From positions 102,566 through 166,565 of the forward strand of contig VZRZ01008248.1 of NCBI GenBank assembly GCA_013398175.1: 64,000 nt of DNA, in the 5' to 3' direction. The position numbers and the translations under genes are program-made. Every line of letters begins with the position of its first letter. Within the stretch, counting starts at the first letter, position 1. Below the pieces are notes generated by a model, which was given only the letters and a program-made list of their open reading frames with translations, was not told where the DNA came from and did not search any database. The stretch is from Climacteris rufus. Taxonomy: Eukaryota > Chordata > Aves > Passeriformes > Climacteridae. Shown here piece after piece: positions 1-11,300 of this stretch.

Positions 1-2003
1 AGAAAGAGCCAGAAAGGACTGTGAGATGAAACTCAGCATTTTCTTGCCCAGTCAAACAAGAAGTATTACCCTTTTAAAAGCTGTGGGAACAGCATTTAGT
101 AACAGCTACATAAAAGCTTGTGTTGTCTGCAAGGTACAGATAGGTGCCTAACATTTTAAAAGTGCTCTAAAAATGGTCTCTTTTTTTGTGCTGGACTGTG
201 GCTGTAATTCATGTGAAGCATGTCCTAATGAGAATTTCTTTCCCCAAGAAATGCTAAGGCTGTTTTATTCTGAAATTTTAAACTGCCTTATAGAAAAAAG
301 AATTACATTTTATTGCATATATTCTTCTGTGCCTTTTGAAAGCTCCCATATTTTATGTATTTACTTGAGCTAGCTACAGTTAAAAATAAAAATGGATTTA
401 ATTTAAGGCCTCTGATGGATGAGCCCTAGTGTTTTTTGTGGGAGGCAGCTCTAAATGTTATGTCTCCTACCTGTGCCTCTTTTCCCTCTGCCCAAGGTTA
501 CAGGCTGTCCAGTGGCAGTAGCAGAGCAGGACATGACCATGGTTCTGTGTCTGAGCTCATGGTGCTGCTGGCAGTGGTGGCTTTGGGCTGGAGGGGGCTC
601 AGGGAGGGCACAGAACCCCTTCACCATTCTGAAGCCAGCACAACCAAATGGTTTGGGAGCCCCTCAGCTCAGATGTGTGATGTAAATAGGGCAGCTGTTG
701 TACATAGATTTCTTCCTATTAAAGTTTTAGTATGGCTATTAGGTGGTGAAAAGCTGCATGTTTGTGTTTATTACTTAGTTATGTTGCAGTGGGGAGTATT
801 AAAAGGCTTAGGTAAGGCACATCAGTATAGACCATTTGGTGTTAGTTTCTGTCTGCTGAAATTGTGGGTCAGGGGTTCCTCCACCAAGGCTCAGCAATAC
901 ATGCTAAGGATGAAGTTCTAGTGTTAACTTTGAACCCCTTCTTACAGAACAGGGCAGACAGACACAGCTTTTGTGCTGAATTTTTGTGGTGTTCCTGTTC
1001 TCTGCCAAATCTCATTGCACTGTCCTTATTTTTACAGTGCAAGAAATGACTGAAGATTACTCATCTTTGTATCAGTGGGCCGCAGAAACGCAGTTCTTAG
1101 TTGGGGGGGGAAGCTTAATGTGTTTTTCATTTTGAATTTTGAGTGATACAGGTTATAAGTCTGAAACTCTGACCTAGCTGAAGTCTGTGGGAAGTCTCCT
1201 GAGTTCATGCTTAGACTTGAGAATTAATACAACCACCTTTTAAAAATTGTTTTAATGAACAAATTTCATTATTCTGAATTTCAGGGTTTTTAAATGTTTT
1301 TTGACGTAGTGGAAATACTGTATATTGTAAGACAAAAACTTGCTTCTGAGATTTGGATGTATTATTTTTATAGCTATTATTTTGTAGTTTTAAGTGAAGC
1401 TGGGTTTGACACAACAAGCACATGCAAAGTTCTTCTCCTGGAGAAAAGACAATGTAAAGATGTAAGGTAGACAAGTACTGGAGATCAGGAGGACAAAAAC
1501 CTTGGCCTGTGATGGCAGAGGTTGTTCAGGTTTGGAGAGATATTGTCACCTTTGTGGGAAGAGGCCTAACATTGTGTTAGGGGAAGTTTAGGTTGGATAT
1601 TAAGAAAAATTTCTTTGCGGAAGGGTTGTTAAGCACTGGACCAGGCTGCCCTGGGAAGTGGTGGAGTGACCATCCCTGGAGGTGTTTAAAAGATGCGTAT
1701 ATGTGGAACTTGGAGACGTGGGATAGTGGTGGACTTGGTAGTGCAGGGTTTAACAGTTGGACTTCATGCTGTTGAGGATCTTTTCCGGCCTAAAAATAAG
1801 TTTGTACATTGAGCAGCCAGTGTGAGTTTGCAGGAGATACGGGAAGGACAAGAGAGGAAGGCTAGTAGGGTCAAACATGGAGTTGCTGCAAAGCTGGTTT
1901 TGCAGTGAGTGAACTTATGTTGCAAAGGACTCATTTCCATAACCAGGGACAGCTAACCATACAAAAACACCCTGCTGATGGTTTTTTTGCTGTCGTTTTG
2001 CAG
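1..2003 (+). other. LNX2: LNX2 intron, 3' part
   Basis: No coding exon can be supported here. The next exon begins mid-PDZ1, so the rest of PDZ1 must lie upstream of the window. The only recognisable element is a CR1 tail near 1556-1797. A 161-codon open frame at 436-921 has no domain or recognisable similarity. The intron ends in a pyrimidine-rich tract and CAG at 2001-2003. Confidence 0.8.
1556..1797 (+). mobile_element. CR1 LINE 3' end fragment (sense)
   Basis: The order of phrases is typical of the avian CR1 3' end: aggttggatattaagaaa, a proline/trp-like 'ggctgccctgggaagtggtgga' segment, 'ccctggaggtgtttaaaaga', then a 'ggatcttttccggcctaaa' tail. It is 5'-truncated, as most CR1 copies are, lies in an LNX2 intron, and has no intact ORF. 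Confidence 0.85.
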
Positions 2004-2375
2004 GTGAATAGCTTTGACATAAGCAACGTGTCCCACAACCACGCTCGGGCCGTGCTGTCGCAGCCGTGCTCGGTGCTGCACCTGACGGTGCTGCGGGAGC
2101 GGCGCTTCGGCAGCCGCACGCACGGCCACGGGGACGCGGCCGGCTCCGCGCGGGACGACAGCTTCCAAGTGACCCTGCACAAGCGCGACTCCAGCGAGCA
2201 GCTCGGCATCAAGCTCGTGCGCAGGACGGACGAGCCGGGAGTCTTCATCCTGGACCTTTTGGAAGGGGGCTTGGCTGCTCAGGACGGCCGCCTCTGCAGC
2301 AACGACCGCGTGCTGGCCATCAACGGCCACGACCTGAAGCACGGCACACCAGAGCTCGCGGCTCAGGTCATACAG
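2004..2375 (+). CDS. LNX2: LNX2 exon: PDZ1 end and most of PDZ2
   Basis: The exon follows CAG at 2001-2003 and ends before the donor gtgatt, with phase 0 at both ends (124 codons). It begins VNSFDISNVSHNHARAVLSQ, the alpha-B/beta-F end of PDZ1, and continues through the PDZ2 groove (EQLGIKLV) and GRLCSNDRVLAINGHD. Base composition is unlike every other LNX2 exon here: I count about 41 CpG in 372 bp and strongly GC-biased third positions. Confidence 0.97.
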
Positions 2376-5300
2376 GTGATTTGCATTCCCTGCCTGAGCC
2401 CTTAGCTCAGCTGGATTGCTTGGGCAAAGCCCGGGGTAGAGTCTGGTCCCAGACAGAACAGCTTGTGGGAGGCCCGAAAGCCTGTGTTGATGTCATTTGC
2501 AGTGATTTATGTTCTGAAAATAATAGTGCAGAACGGGGTCTGCTTTGGCACCTACCAGATGAACTTCTCCTCAGAAGTGAAAAATGCATTAGTCTTCCCT
2601 GAAATGCAGCCTGAAGGTCAGAATATGCTCATATGAGCAAGGAGAATAGCCTGTTGTAGCCTATTGCTTAGCAGGGAAGAAAAAAGAGGATTATTATTAT
2701 TCTATTTATGTATGTATTGTATTTTAATCTCTCAGTAAGCTCTGTAGAAGTGGACTTTGTTTTTTATTGATTTGCCTGTGCATGAAATTGAATTAAAACA
2801 AGAGAATAATTTGTCAGACCTTAGAGTCAACAGGTAGCAGCTGGGAAGTCAAATATAGGTTTTCCGTGAGTTCTGCGTGGTGCAACTCATCTTCTGAGTG
2901 TTCAAAAAAGGGCTGTTCCCAATGTTTGGCTGTGCTCTGGACACAAATATTACCCAAGTCTTGATGCAGTGTGACATATGACCCTTCTGTGTTCCCACAG
3001 GAAAACCTTTACTCCATGCCTTTTTCCCAGTCTGTAAGGAAACAGATGCAGCACTTTGCTACTTCCTGCTCATGAGATGTTAGTGAAAATGTCTCTGTTT
3101 TTAGGAAAGTTGGAATATGCCAGTAGGAGGTTCTTGTGCTCTAGGCAGTCATCTTTGTTTAACCCAGCACCACGTAGAGAACTCTGATACAAATGAGTAG
3201 TAAATACTTCTTTCAGGAACCATTTCAAGAGCTTTACTTGCAGTGAAAGGAAACAGTGATCTTGAGAATTGTAATTTCAGTTTCCCCGGTTTTGTGTATG
3301 GTGATCAGAATTTAACATGAGTAACATTCTGCAGCAATGAAAAGACTTGATGTTTTATTTATCACGTGGTACCTGAGTCTCCCAGTATTTCCCAAACTCC
3401 AGAATTCGATGCTATGCTCATGTGTAACATCTTGGAAGTGTCTTTACAAAGTACCAAAGGTATTCAGAACTTTTGACCAAAATCTGCAGGTCTTGGAGCT
3501 ATCATATAGGCGTTTCTTCCTTTTATTGCTACCTGTTGCTGAAGTTCACAGAGGCTGCAAATACAATGGGGTAAATTTTAGAATTTGTGGCTTTGTAACA
3601 CAAAGTGAGAAATAGTCCTTTTGACAAAGGATTTTCAGCTGATATAGATGTAACATCAGAGGGGAAGGAGGAGTGTTAATATCCCCTCCATTCTGGGGGA
3701 ATTGCAAAAAGAAGCAAGTGAGGGACTGTGCAGGCTAAAAGGGAATTGGAAAAAATATTCTGCTGTTTTCTTGTTTCACATTTTGTCAAATATTTTTGTC
3801 CCTTTCTAGTAACCAATATCCTATCAAACTTGATGACTTTGTCTTAATGTATTCAACAGGCTAGTGGGGAGAGAGTGAACTTGATCATCTCTAGACCCCT
3901 GAAGTCACAGACAGTCAGTATTATCCGAGACACCGGGACTCACAACAGCAACTCACACCAACACCAGTCCCAGCAGCTGTTTCACAGCAGACCTAACTCA
4001 CATAAGGTTGGTACTTCTCCTTCTGAGAGGAATAAATACCTTTTTACTCAGGTGGTGGTCTAAGTGTGTAGCAAGGCAAAGCTAGAAGAAAGGATTATAT
4101 CTTTTTTTTTACCTAACTAGAAAAAGAAAAAGGCGATGACTTCCAAATATTCAAGTCCTGCATCATGTCTGGAGTAGGAACAAAAGATACAAAACAGCTT
4201 TTCAGTATGTTTCTGGATTTGCTAACCACAGAGAGAGAAGCAAGGTTTGTGAGTTCATACAACTGTAGTTGTTAGACCTTGTCTAAGACAGTGGCTCATG
4301 TTACTCCTGCAGGGAAGGAGCTGCCTTTCAAGAATGTTATGTTTTTTGTTTCCACTGTGCTGGCTGCAACAGGAAGGAGGTGTGATACCCACCATCCAGC
4401 ATGTAAGAGCATGTTGGAGGGATGTGTCATCTCCTTCATGAGTCAACAGCCCTGGTTGCAAGACTGCTGAGTTCTGCAGGGTCTCAAGCAGGGAGAGAAA
4501 GGCAAAATGAAGAGACTTTCATGAAGCTAGTGTCAAATTATCTGGAAGATCTGCAGAAGTAGAGCCTGTGCTTGAGATGTTTTTGTAGTTAGAAAACCAT
4601 GACTTCTCACTTTTAAGAAGTTGACTTTGTGAAATAATTGTCATGTTGACCACGTCAACTAATCCATCTTTCCAAATCCTGTCCACTCTTTTGGCTTTGC
4701 TCTTTAACGTTGTACTTCTGTTGGGATGATTTATATGTGTAGATAGTAGTTTCTTTTAAAAGTTGGGATCATTTTGGAAGAGAACAAATGAGGCTCTAGG
4801 AAAGCTGTTTTTCTCCTGAGGGATAATAGTGAGGCTCCTGAATACCATGGCTGTCAGTACTTGCCACAATGATGGGCCATACCAATAGAGTGATAACAGT
4901 TCATTGATATCAGAGACTGAACTAACTTTCCATGTGCCAGCATGGGTTGTGCTCTTACCACAGTTCCAAAGCTGATCTGTTGGATGAGTGGATTTCCTAT
5001 CATATCAATACTATCCGTGGGCTCTTTTAAAATGGGAAGTCCCTTGTAACAGCAAGTGGACGTTGCCCATGTTTCATTTAATTTATGTTTGTCTCTCTCT
5101 CATTAAACTGGAGTTGGCTTAGAAGCCTTGTGGCTTAAAATATGTTTATATAATTGTGTGGCAGGAGCCAGTCAGTCCTGAAGCCTTAAGAATGAGCTGT
5201 CTTTATAAGCTGTGTTTATGTATAGCTACATACAGGATTAACGTGTATGTGAGGAGCAGAGCCAGTCAGAAGGAGCATGTGGCAGTGGAGGTCAAAGAAA

Positions 5301-8300
5301 AAAATGGTGTCATTTTCCAAGAGAAGGGAGGGGAATACATACATATTCATAGCTTGAAGAATATCCCAGGTTATTTCTTTCATTATTTTAGATTCCTTGC
5401 AAGTATTCTGTCAGTTTAAGATGCTACTACAGGTGTATGTGCAGTGGTTTGAATGTTTCACTTAATAGCCTGAGGGAAAGGCTTCAGCAAATAAAATTTA
5501 CTTTGATTTAGGCTTAGATCCTTTTGATTGGGCAGAACTAAACACAGGCTAAACGTCATCATTCAGATGTCAGAAAATTAAATACAGGATCTCCCCTTGT
5601 TCCAAGTTTGAGTCTTCATTATAATTGTTAGGGAGGCTGCCCAAGGTACCCATTGCAAGCCATTAGCATTAGTTGGCCTTAGTTTCTGCTCTGGGAGATT
5701 CTACACACCAGCTCCAAAAGGAAACGTGATGCCTAATGTCTTTTATTGTCATAGTGAAAACACGTGTGATTTCATTTCTTAGGAGCTCCTTTCTAATTCT
5801 GGGACATATCCTACTGACAAATAAAGTAATGCTGATGTTCACCAAGACATCAAATGATTTGTTTCTGGTTTGTCTCCAGTCTTTTGACCATATGGTTTTG
5901 TAGTGCAGTCCTAAAATTTAGCCTGTTCCAGTGTAGGACGTTAAGAAAAAAATGAAGTGAGTATTTTCAAGATAGGCCTTTATAAGCACTCTATCTATAT
6001 TTAGGTATCTACATGCATGGTTTTGGTGTTGATTTGGGGGTTTTTTTGGAGGGGGCAGGGATCTGACCTGGAAGAAATCCAGCCAAAGCTGGTTTCCACT
6101 ACTTAGTCCTTTTAAACGAGTCAACTAAAGTGCCAAAGTGTTGCTTTGGGGTGTAATTAATTGTGCTTTGTTCTGGTTTTTGGGTTCGGTTGGTTTTTTT
6201 CCTTAGTTTTAACAATGTTATTTATCCTTATCAAACAGGATCTCTCCCAGTGTGTTACATGCCAAGAAAAGCACATTACTGTGAAAAAAGAGCCACATGA
6301 ATCTCTGGGAATGACAGTGGCAGGAGGCAGAGGCAGCAAAAGTGGCGAACTGCCCATCTTTGTGACAAGTGTGCAGCCTCACGGGTGTTTGGCGAGAGAC
6401 GGCAGGATTAAACGAGGTGGGCTTTGGCTTCCCTGCTGCCAGGGGTCACCTCTCATTGCCTTTTGATCACTACACTCTCTGGAGGCAGATGGTGTCAAAA
6501 AGTCTTTTCACAGATGTAGGGAAATGGTTATGGATGCTTTTCTTCATGATTCAACAATGGAATTACAGTATTTAGTGTTGCACTTTCACCTTTTGTAGGA
6601 AGGGGATGTTTAGAGCATGACAGCAGGGGAAGTGGATAAGATCAGGAAATGTATGGTTAAATTCTTTAAAGCTGATGGTAATCCCCTGAGCTGAGAGTCT
6701 GGTATGATGCACACACACCCTGGTTGTGTGTTTACTTTAGTGGGTTGGGCCACATCTCTGTCCAAGAAATCTCTGCTCCCCAGCATATTATCTGAAGAGC
6801 AGAGAAGCTATGGTGACAGGCCACAGCTCACCCAGACCAAGTTTACCCCAAAAGCAACACCGGTGCTGATTCTGTTTCTCAAATGCTCTCTCATCCTCAG
6901 GATCAGCTTGGCTTTGCTGGTTTTCAGGGGTGCTGCCACGCCTGTCCCTGTTCCTTGGCTTTGTAAAGGGAATGAGGAGGTGAGGTTAGAAAAAGCATAG
7001 GTGAAGGCAGTCCTGCATAATTGATAGCAAAGCATTTGATGACTAAAACTTATTATGTCATATGTGAAGCAAAGACTGCCTGTGGGATCTCTGCAATCCA
7101 CAGTTCACAGAATTATAAAATGTTTCAAGAAAGAAATTTAGGGAAAAAACTTCACAGATTGTACATTTAAAAGAACAGTGTGGGAGCGTCCTTCTATGCT
7201 TCTGAGAAAGGGAGATTTGCACCCACACACCAGCAGGTATCCTTTCTTTTTCTGTACTACGATGAAAAACACACTTGATAGAAGAATCGCTATTGTTCTT
7301 TCATTGTGTAACATTAAAGTAGCCACGGCAGCTATTGGGAGGAAAAACCTTCTAAAAACTGATTCTCATTCCAAATGTGACCCAGGTGTTTGCACTTCTG
7401 CTTTAGTTTTTCTGCCTTTCATTTGTGAGACGTTGTGTGAAAAAGGAGACTGTCATTGGATAGTTAATAATATTCTTGTTTTCATTCTAAGGCTTTTAAA
7501 AAATATTCTGAAATAAAACTAAAATTGTGGAAATATTTTTGATGGCTTTGACTCTTTCCAGATTACCTCTGTAGAGATGCTCAGTTTCTTTCTTTGGATT
7601 AACTGGATTTTGTACCAAACTTTCCAGTAGTTTTTGAATTCCATTTTCTTCTCCCAAGTAGCAGGTTATTAAAAACAGATGACTTAAAGAGCTCTGTTGA
7701 ACCTCACCTGTCTACAAGAATTGATTACTTTGAGGTGCCTGTATTGTTCCTCCCGTTGTTCTTCCTTCCCTTTTAAAGTTAGGGTGAACCCAAGATCCAC
7801 CTCTGGAAATGATTGTGTCATGGCATCTGCAGCAGCAGTTGCAGCAGGGCTGGTGAGATGCTTAGGTAATTCCTATTTCACATGTTCAGACCGTAGGAGT
7901 CACGGTGTTTGGTGTGTTATGTGGAAATAAATTATACTGATCCAGCTTAATAGCTCAATACATTAATGTCTCAACTGACAATATAAGGCTTCAGAGCTGT
8001 TCCCATTCCCAGTCTGTTAATTCAGACTGTCTGAGGCCCAAAGAATGCAGTGTGGAATGAAACCCTGGCGTGGGAGGTGCTGTCGGTGGCAGGGACTGTC
8101 AGACTGATGTGCTCTCCTTGCGCCTTTGCACAGGGGATGTGCTGCTGAACATCAACGGCATTGATCTGACTAACCTGAGTCACAGCGAGGCAGTGGCCAT
8201 GCTGAAGGCTAGTGCTGCCTCTTCTGTAGTTGCCCTGAAAGCCCTGGAAGTCCAGATTGTAGAAGAACAGCCCCAGGCTAATGAAGAACAACTGAGTACC

Positions 8301-11300
8301 ATCAGTGAAAATGAATACGATGCCAGCTGGTCGCCATCGTGGGTCATGTGGCTGGGGCTTCCAAGGTATGGAATGAATCAATAAAGTGCTTGCTTAGCTG
8401 TTCTGGGCTGTGTCCTGTGAGAGACTTAAAGAAGCAGAGGCTTTATTGTTGTAGCACATCTGCCCCTATTTCTGCCTGCCTGACCACCTCGGCTGTATTC
8501 GGTTGGCAGTGTGCTTAGGAAGCGAGCTGTGAACAGGAGCAGTGTTTCCCTAGGAAACTCAAAGATGAGTAGTCTGGGTTTATCCCTTCACAAACTATAG
8601 TAACTGCCCATGTGGAATCTTCTCCTTGAACACAATTCATCTTTTATATTGTTTTATTATACTTAACTTTCTGTAGGATATCTAAAACCAGAGCAATTAT
8701 TAATAAAACCACAAAGTATATACCCATCTGCCTCTTGGCTGATCTGCTATATAAGTTTATGGGGCCAAGTATCTAACTTCAGAATATTGCATCAGATTTT
8801 GGCCATTCTGACAGACCCTTGACATGTCCTGTGCCAAGACTGTAGCTGTGTAACTATAGCCTCACATTGTTCTTTTTCACGAATCCATTACCTTCTCTGC
8901 CAAACAAAATCTCTTAGAGGTTTGCAGCGAGCTTCCTCCCCTTAGCTACTCTGCGATCTGCTGGACATCACTGTGTTTCATTTGTACTCAGCTCTTATTC
9001 ACTCTGTTGTGGCTGCAGCTATAAGCTCATTCTGGCATCACTTGCTATCAAGAAGAGCTCCTACTACAGCTTGTAGAGTTGTTAACTTCAGTCAGAGCAT
9101 GCAGGTTAATTCCTTTCCCTCTGATGGATTTACCAGGTCTGTTCTTAAAGTGTGAAACCACAACAAGAACCAGACAGACTGGGAGCAGAATGCAGCTGAG
9201 ATAACAAAACTATGCATTGGCCCCTCCAGAGATTTCACTTTTTCTGAGTTTAATTGTCAATTAATTTCTCTTCTATTAAAGTATTAATGAGTTACCTAAT
9301 CTCAATAAATGGCTCTCAGTTTTGGTAAATATACTTCCTTTCCATGCTTTAGTAGTGGTTTATTTCTTACATAGCGTTTTATTTTTTATATACTATAGAT
9401 GCCCGTGTATGGCTCCTAAAGTTAATGCTCTGCATTGTGCTTTAAAGGAGAGTTGTACAATGGTAAAGAACTTGGCATCTTTTAACCAAAAAATTAATTT
9501 CTGTGTCTGTTTGTTTGTTTGTTTTTTAAATGATGGTCATTGCCAACTTCATTGGCAAGAATTAATTTTCACTAGGGGAGATAACATATAGCAGTACAGT
9601 TAGTGAAGCGTCATCTGACTTATTTACATTCTGTGTAATAAAATGGTTAGTCATTTTTATTTTCATTACTGGTGATGCATCAGTTCAGAGGTAATGAAGA
9701 GAGTGTATGGATTTTTAATTTTTACTTAAAGTAGAAAAAGCTTAAACTGACTGGGGGTGGAAGAAAAACGCTCTGCATTTCTGACTTGTGAAGTAAACAC
9801 ATCAGGTATTGTTTTTCCACCCACATTGTTGCCACCTGTGAAGTCCCTAAAATGCAGTTCTATTACTGTCAGTTTGCAGAGTTAACTGTGTTTAAGTAAT
9901 TATTCTAGCACTGCATTATTTCTTTCAAAACGCTTTTCTGTCTCAAGATTGTGGGTTGTTTTGGTAATTGGTTTGAATATTGCAAAATTACTCTGGGAGC
10001 AGAAGTCTAATCACCATCCCTCTCCTCCTCTTCCCCACTTAGCACAGTGGTAATGAAGAGATAGCAGATGTTGTGCCCACTGTAAAATTGCACATGGCTT
10101 TTTCTCTGGTTACCCTGTGCTTCCATCCCACAGCTGCCTGCATAGCTGCCACGACGTGGTCCTGCGGCGCAGCAATTTGGGGAGCTGGGGCTTCAGCATC
10201 GTCGGTGGCTACGAGGAGAACCACACAAACCAGCCTTTCTTCATTAAAACGATTGTGCTTGGAACTCCTGCCTACTTTGATGGAAGATTAAAGTAAGCTA
10301 AAGCAACAGCAGTAGTAATAATAGTGGTAACAGCAACAATAATAAACCACTTTTAAATAGTTATGTGCTGGTGCAGCTAGGTGCCTAAGGAAATGCACTG
10401 TAGCATCTTGTGCTGGCAGATCGGGCAGCCCAGTGCTGCTTTCCCACCTGGTGAAGGTGGTGCAGGGAGGTAACAGGGTCTTTCTGCTGGGGAAGGGGCA
10501 TCTCTCAGAGGTGAGGGTTGTGCTGGCATCTCCTGTGCTCCTCCCCAGCTGCACTGCTGATGTCACCTGCTGTCACCACGTTGAACTCTTCCTTAGGCCA
10601 AGAGACAATGTGCAATGCACATGTGCAGAACTAGCTAGCTTTTGTCTTCCTATAGAACAGCTAAAAGTTAGAACTTCTGCAACGTGGGAAGAAACACTTT
10701 CATATCCTTTCATATAGCCTTCTGAAGCCACTGCTAGGAACTCTGGTGCTGAGGATGAGTGCTGCTGGCAAGAAAGTAGGTGATAAAGATTTCTGAAAAG
10801 ATTGTTGTCACCAAGTCCCCATGGCATTACCCTGAGAATCATTAGTTGGTAGGAAAGTCACTGATGATTGAAGCAAGTTCAGCAGAGGCCCCTGAGATGG
10901 TGGAGCTGGAGCGCTTGCCCCACAAGGAGAAGCCTTCAGAGGCAGTCAACAGCCCCTTCCAGAGCTTACAAGGAGGCAGAGCTGAGGCTTTTCAGTGGTG
11001 CAGTGCGAGAGGATGAGCAACAGTGGGAAGAAATGGAACAAAAGAGCTTGAGACTGAATATAAGGAGAAACTATTTCCCTGAGAGGATGGTCAGACAGTG
11101 GTGTAAGTCACAGGGTCTCTGCCCTTGGAGACCCAGCTGGGTAAAGTCCTGAGAGTCCTGGTCAGGTCTTACAGCTGACCTTGCTTGCAGCAGCAGATTG
11201 GGCTACAGACCTCCTGAGGTCCCTTCTGACCTTAAGGATTATATGATTTTACTTACACGTTACATTCAGATGCAGCCCCCAGGTCAGGTATGCAGATACA

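Noticed and set aside
436..921. 161-codon open frame, plus strand
   Set aside because: It lies in an LNX2 intron with no domain or recognisable similarity. A second overlapping frame is also open, which points to chance.
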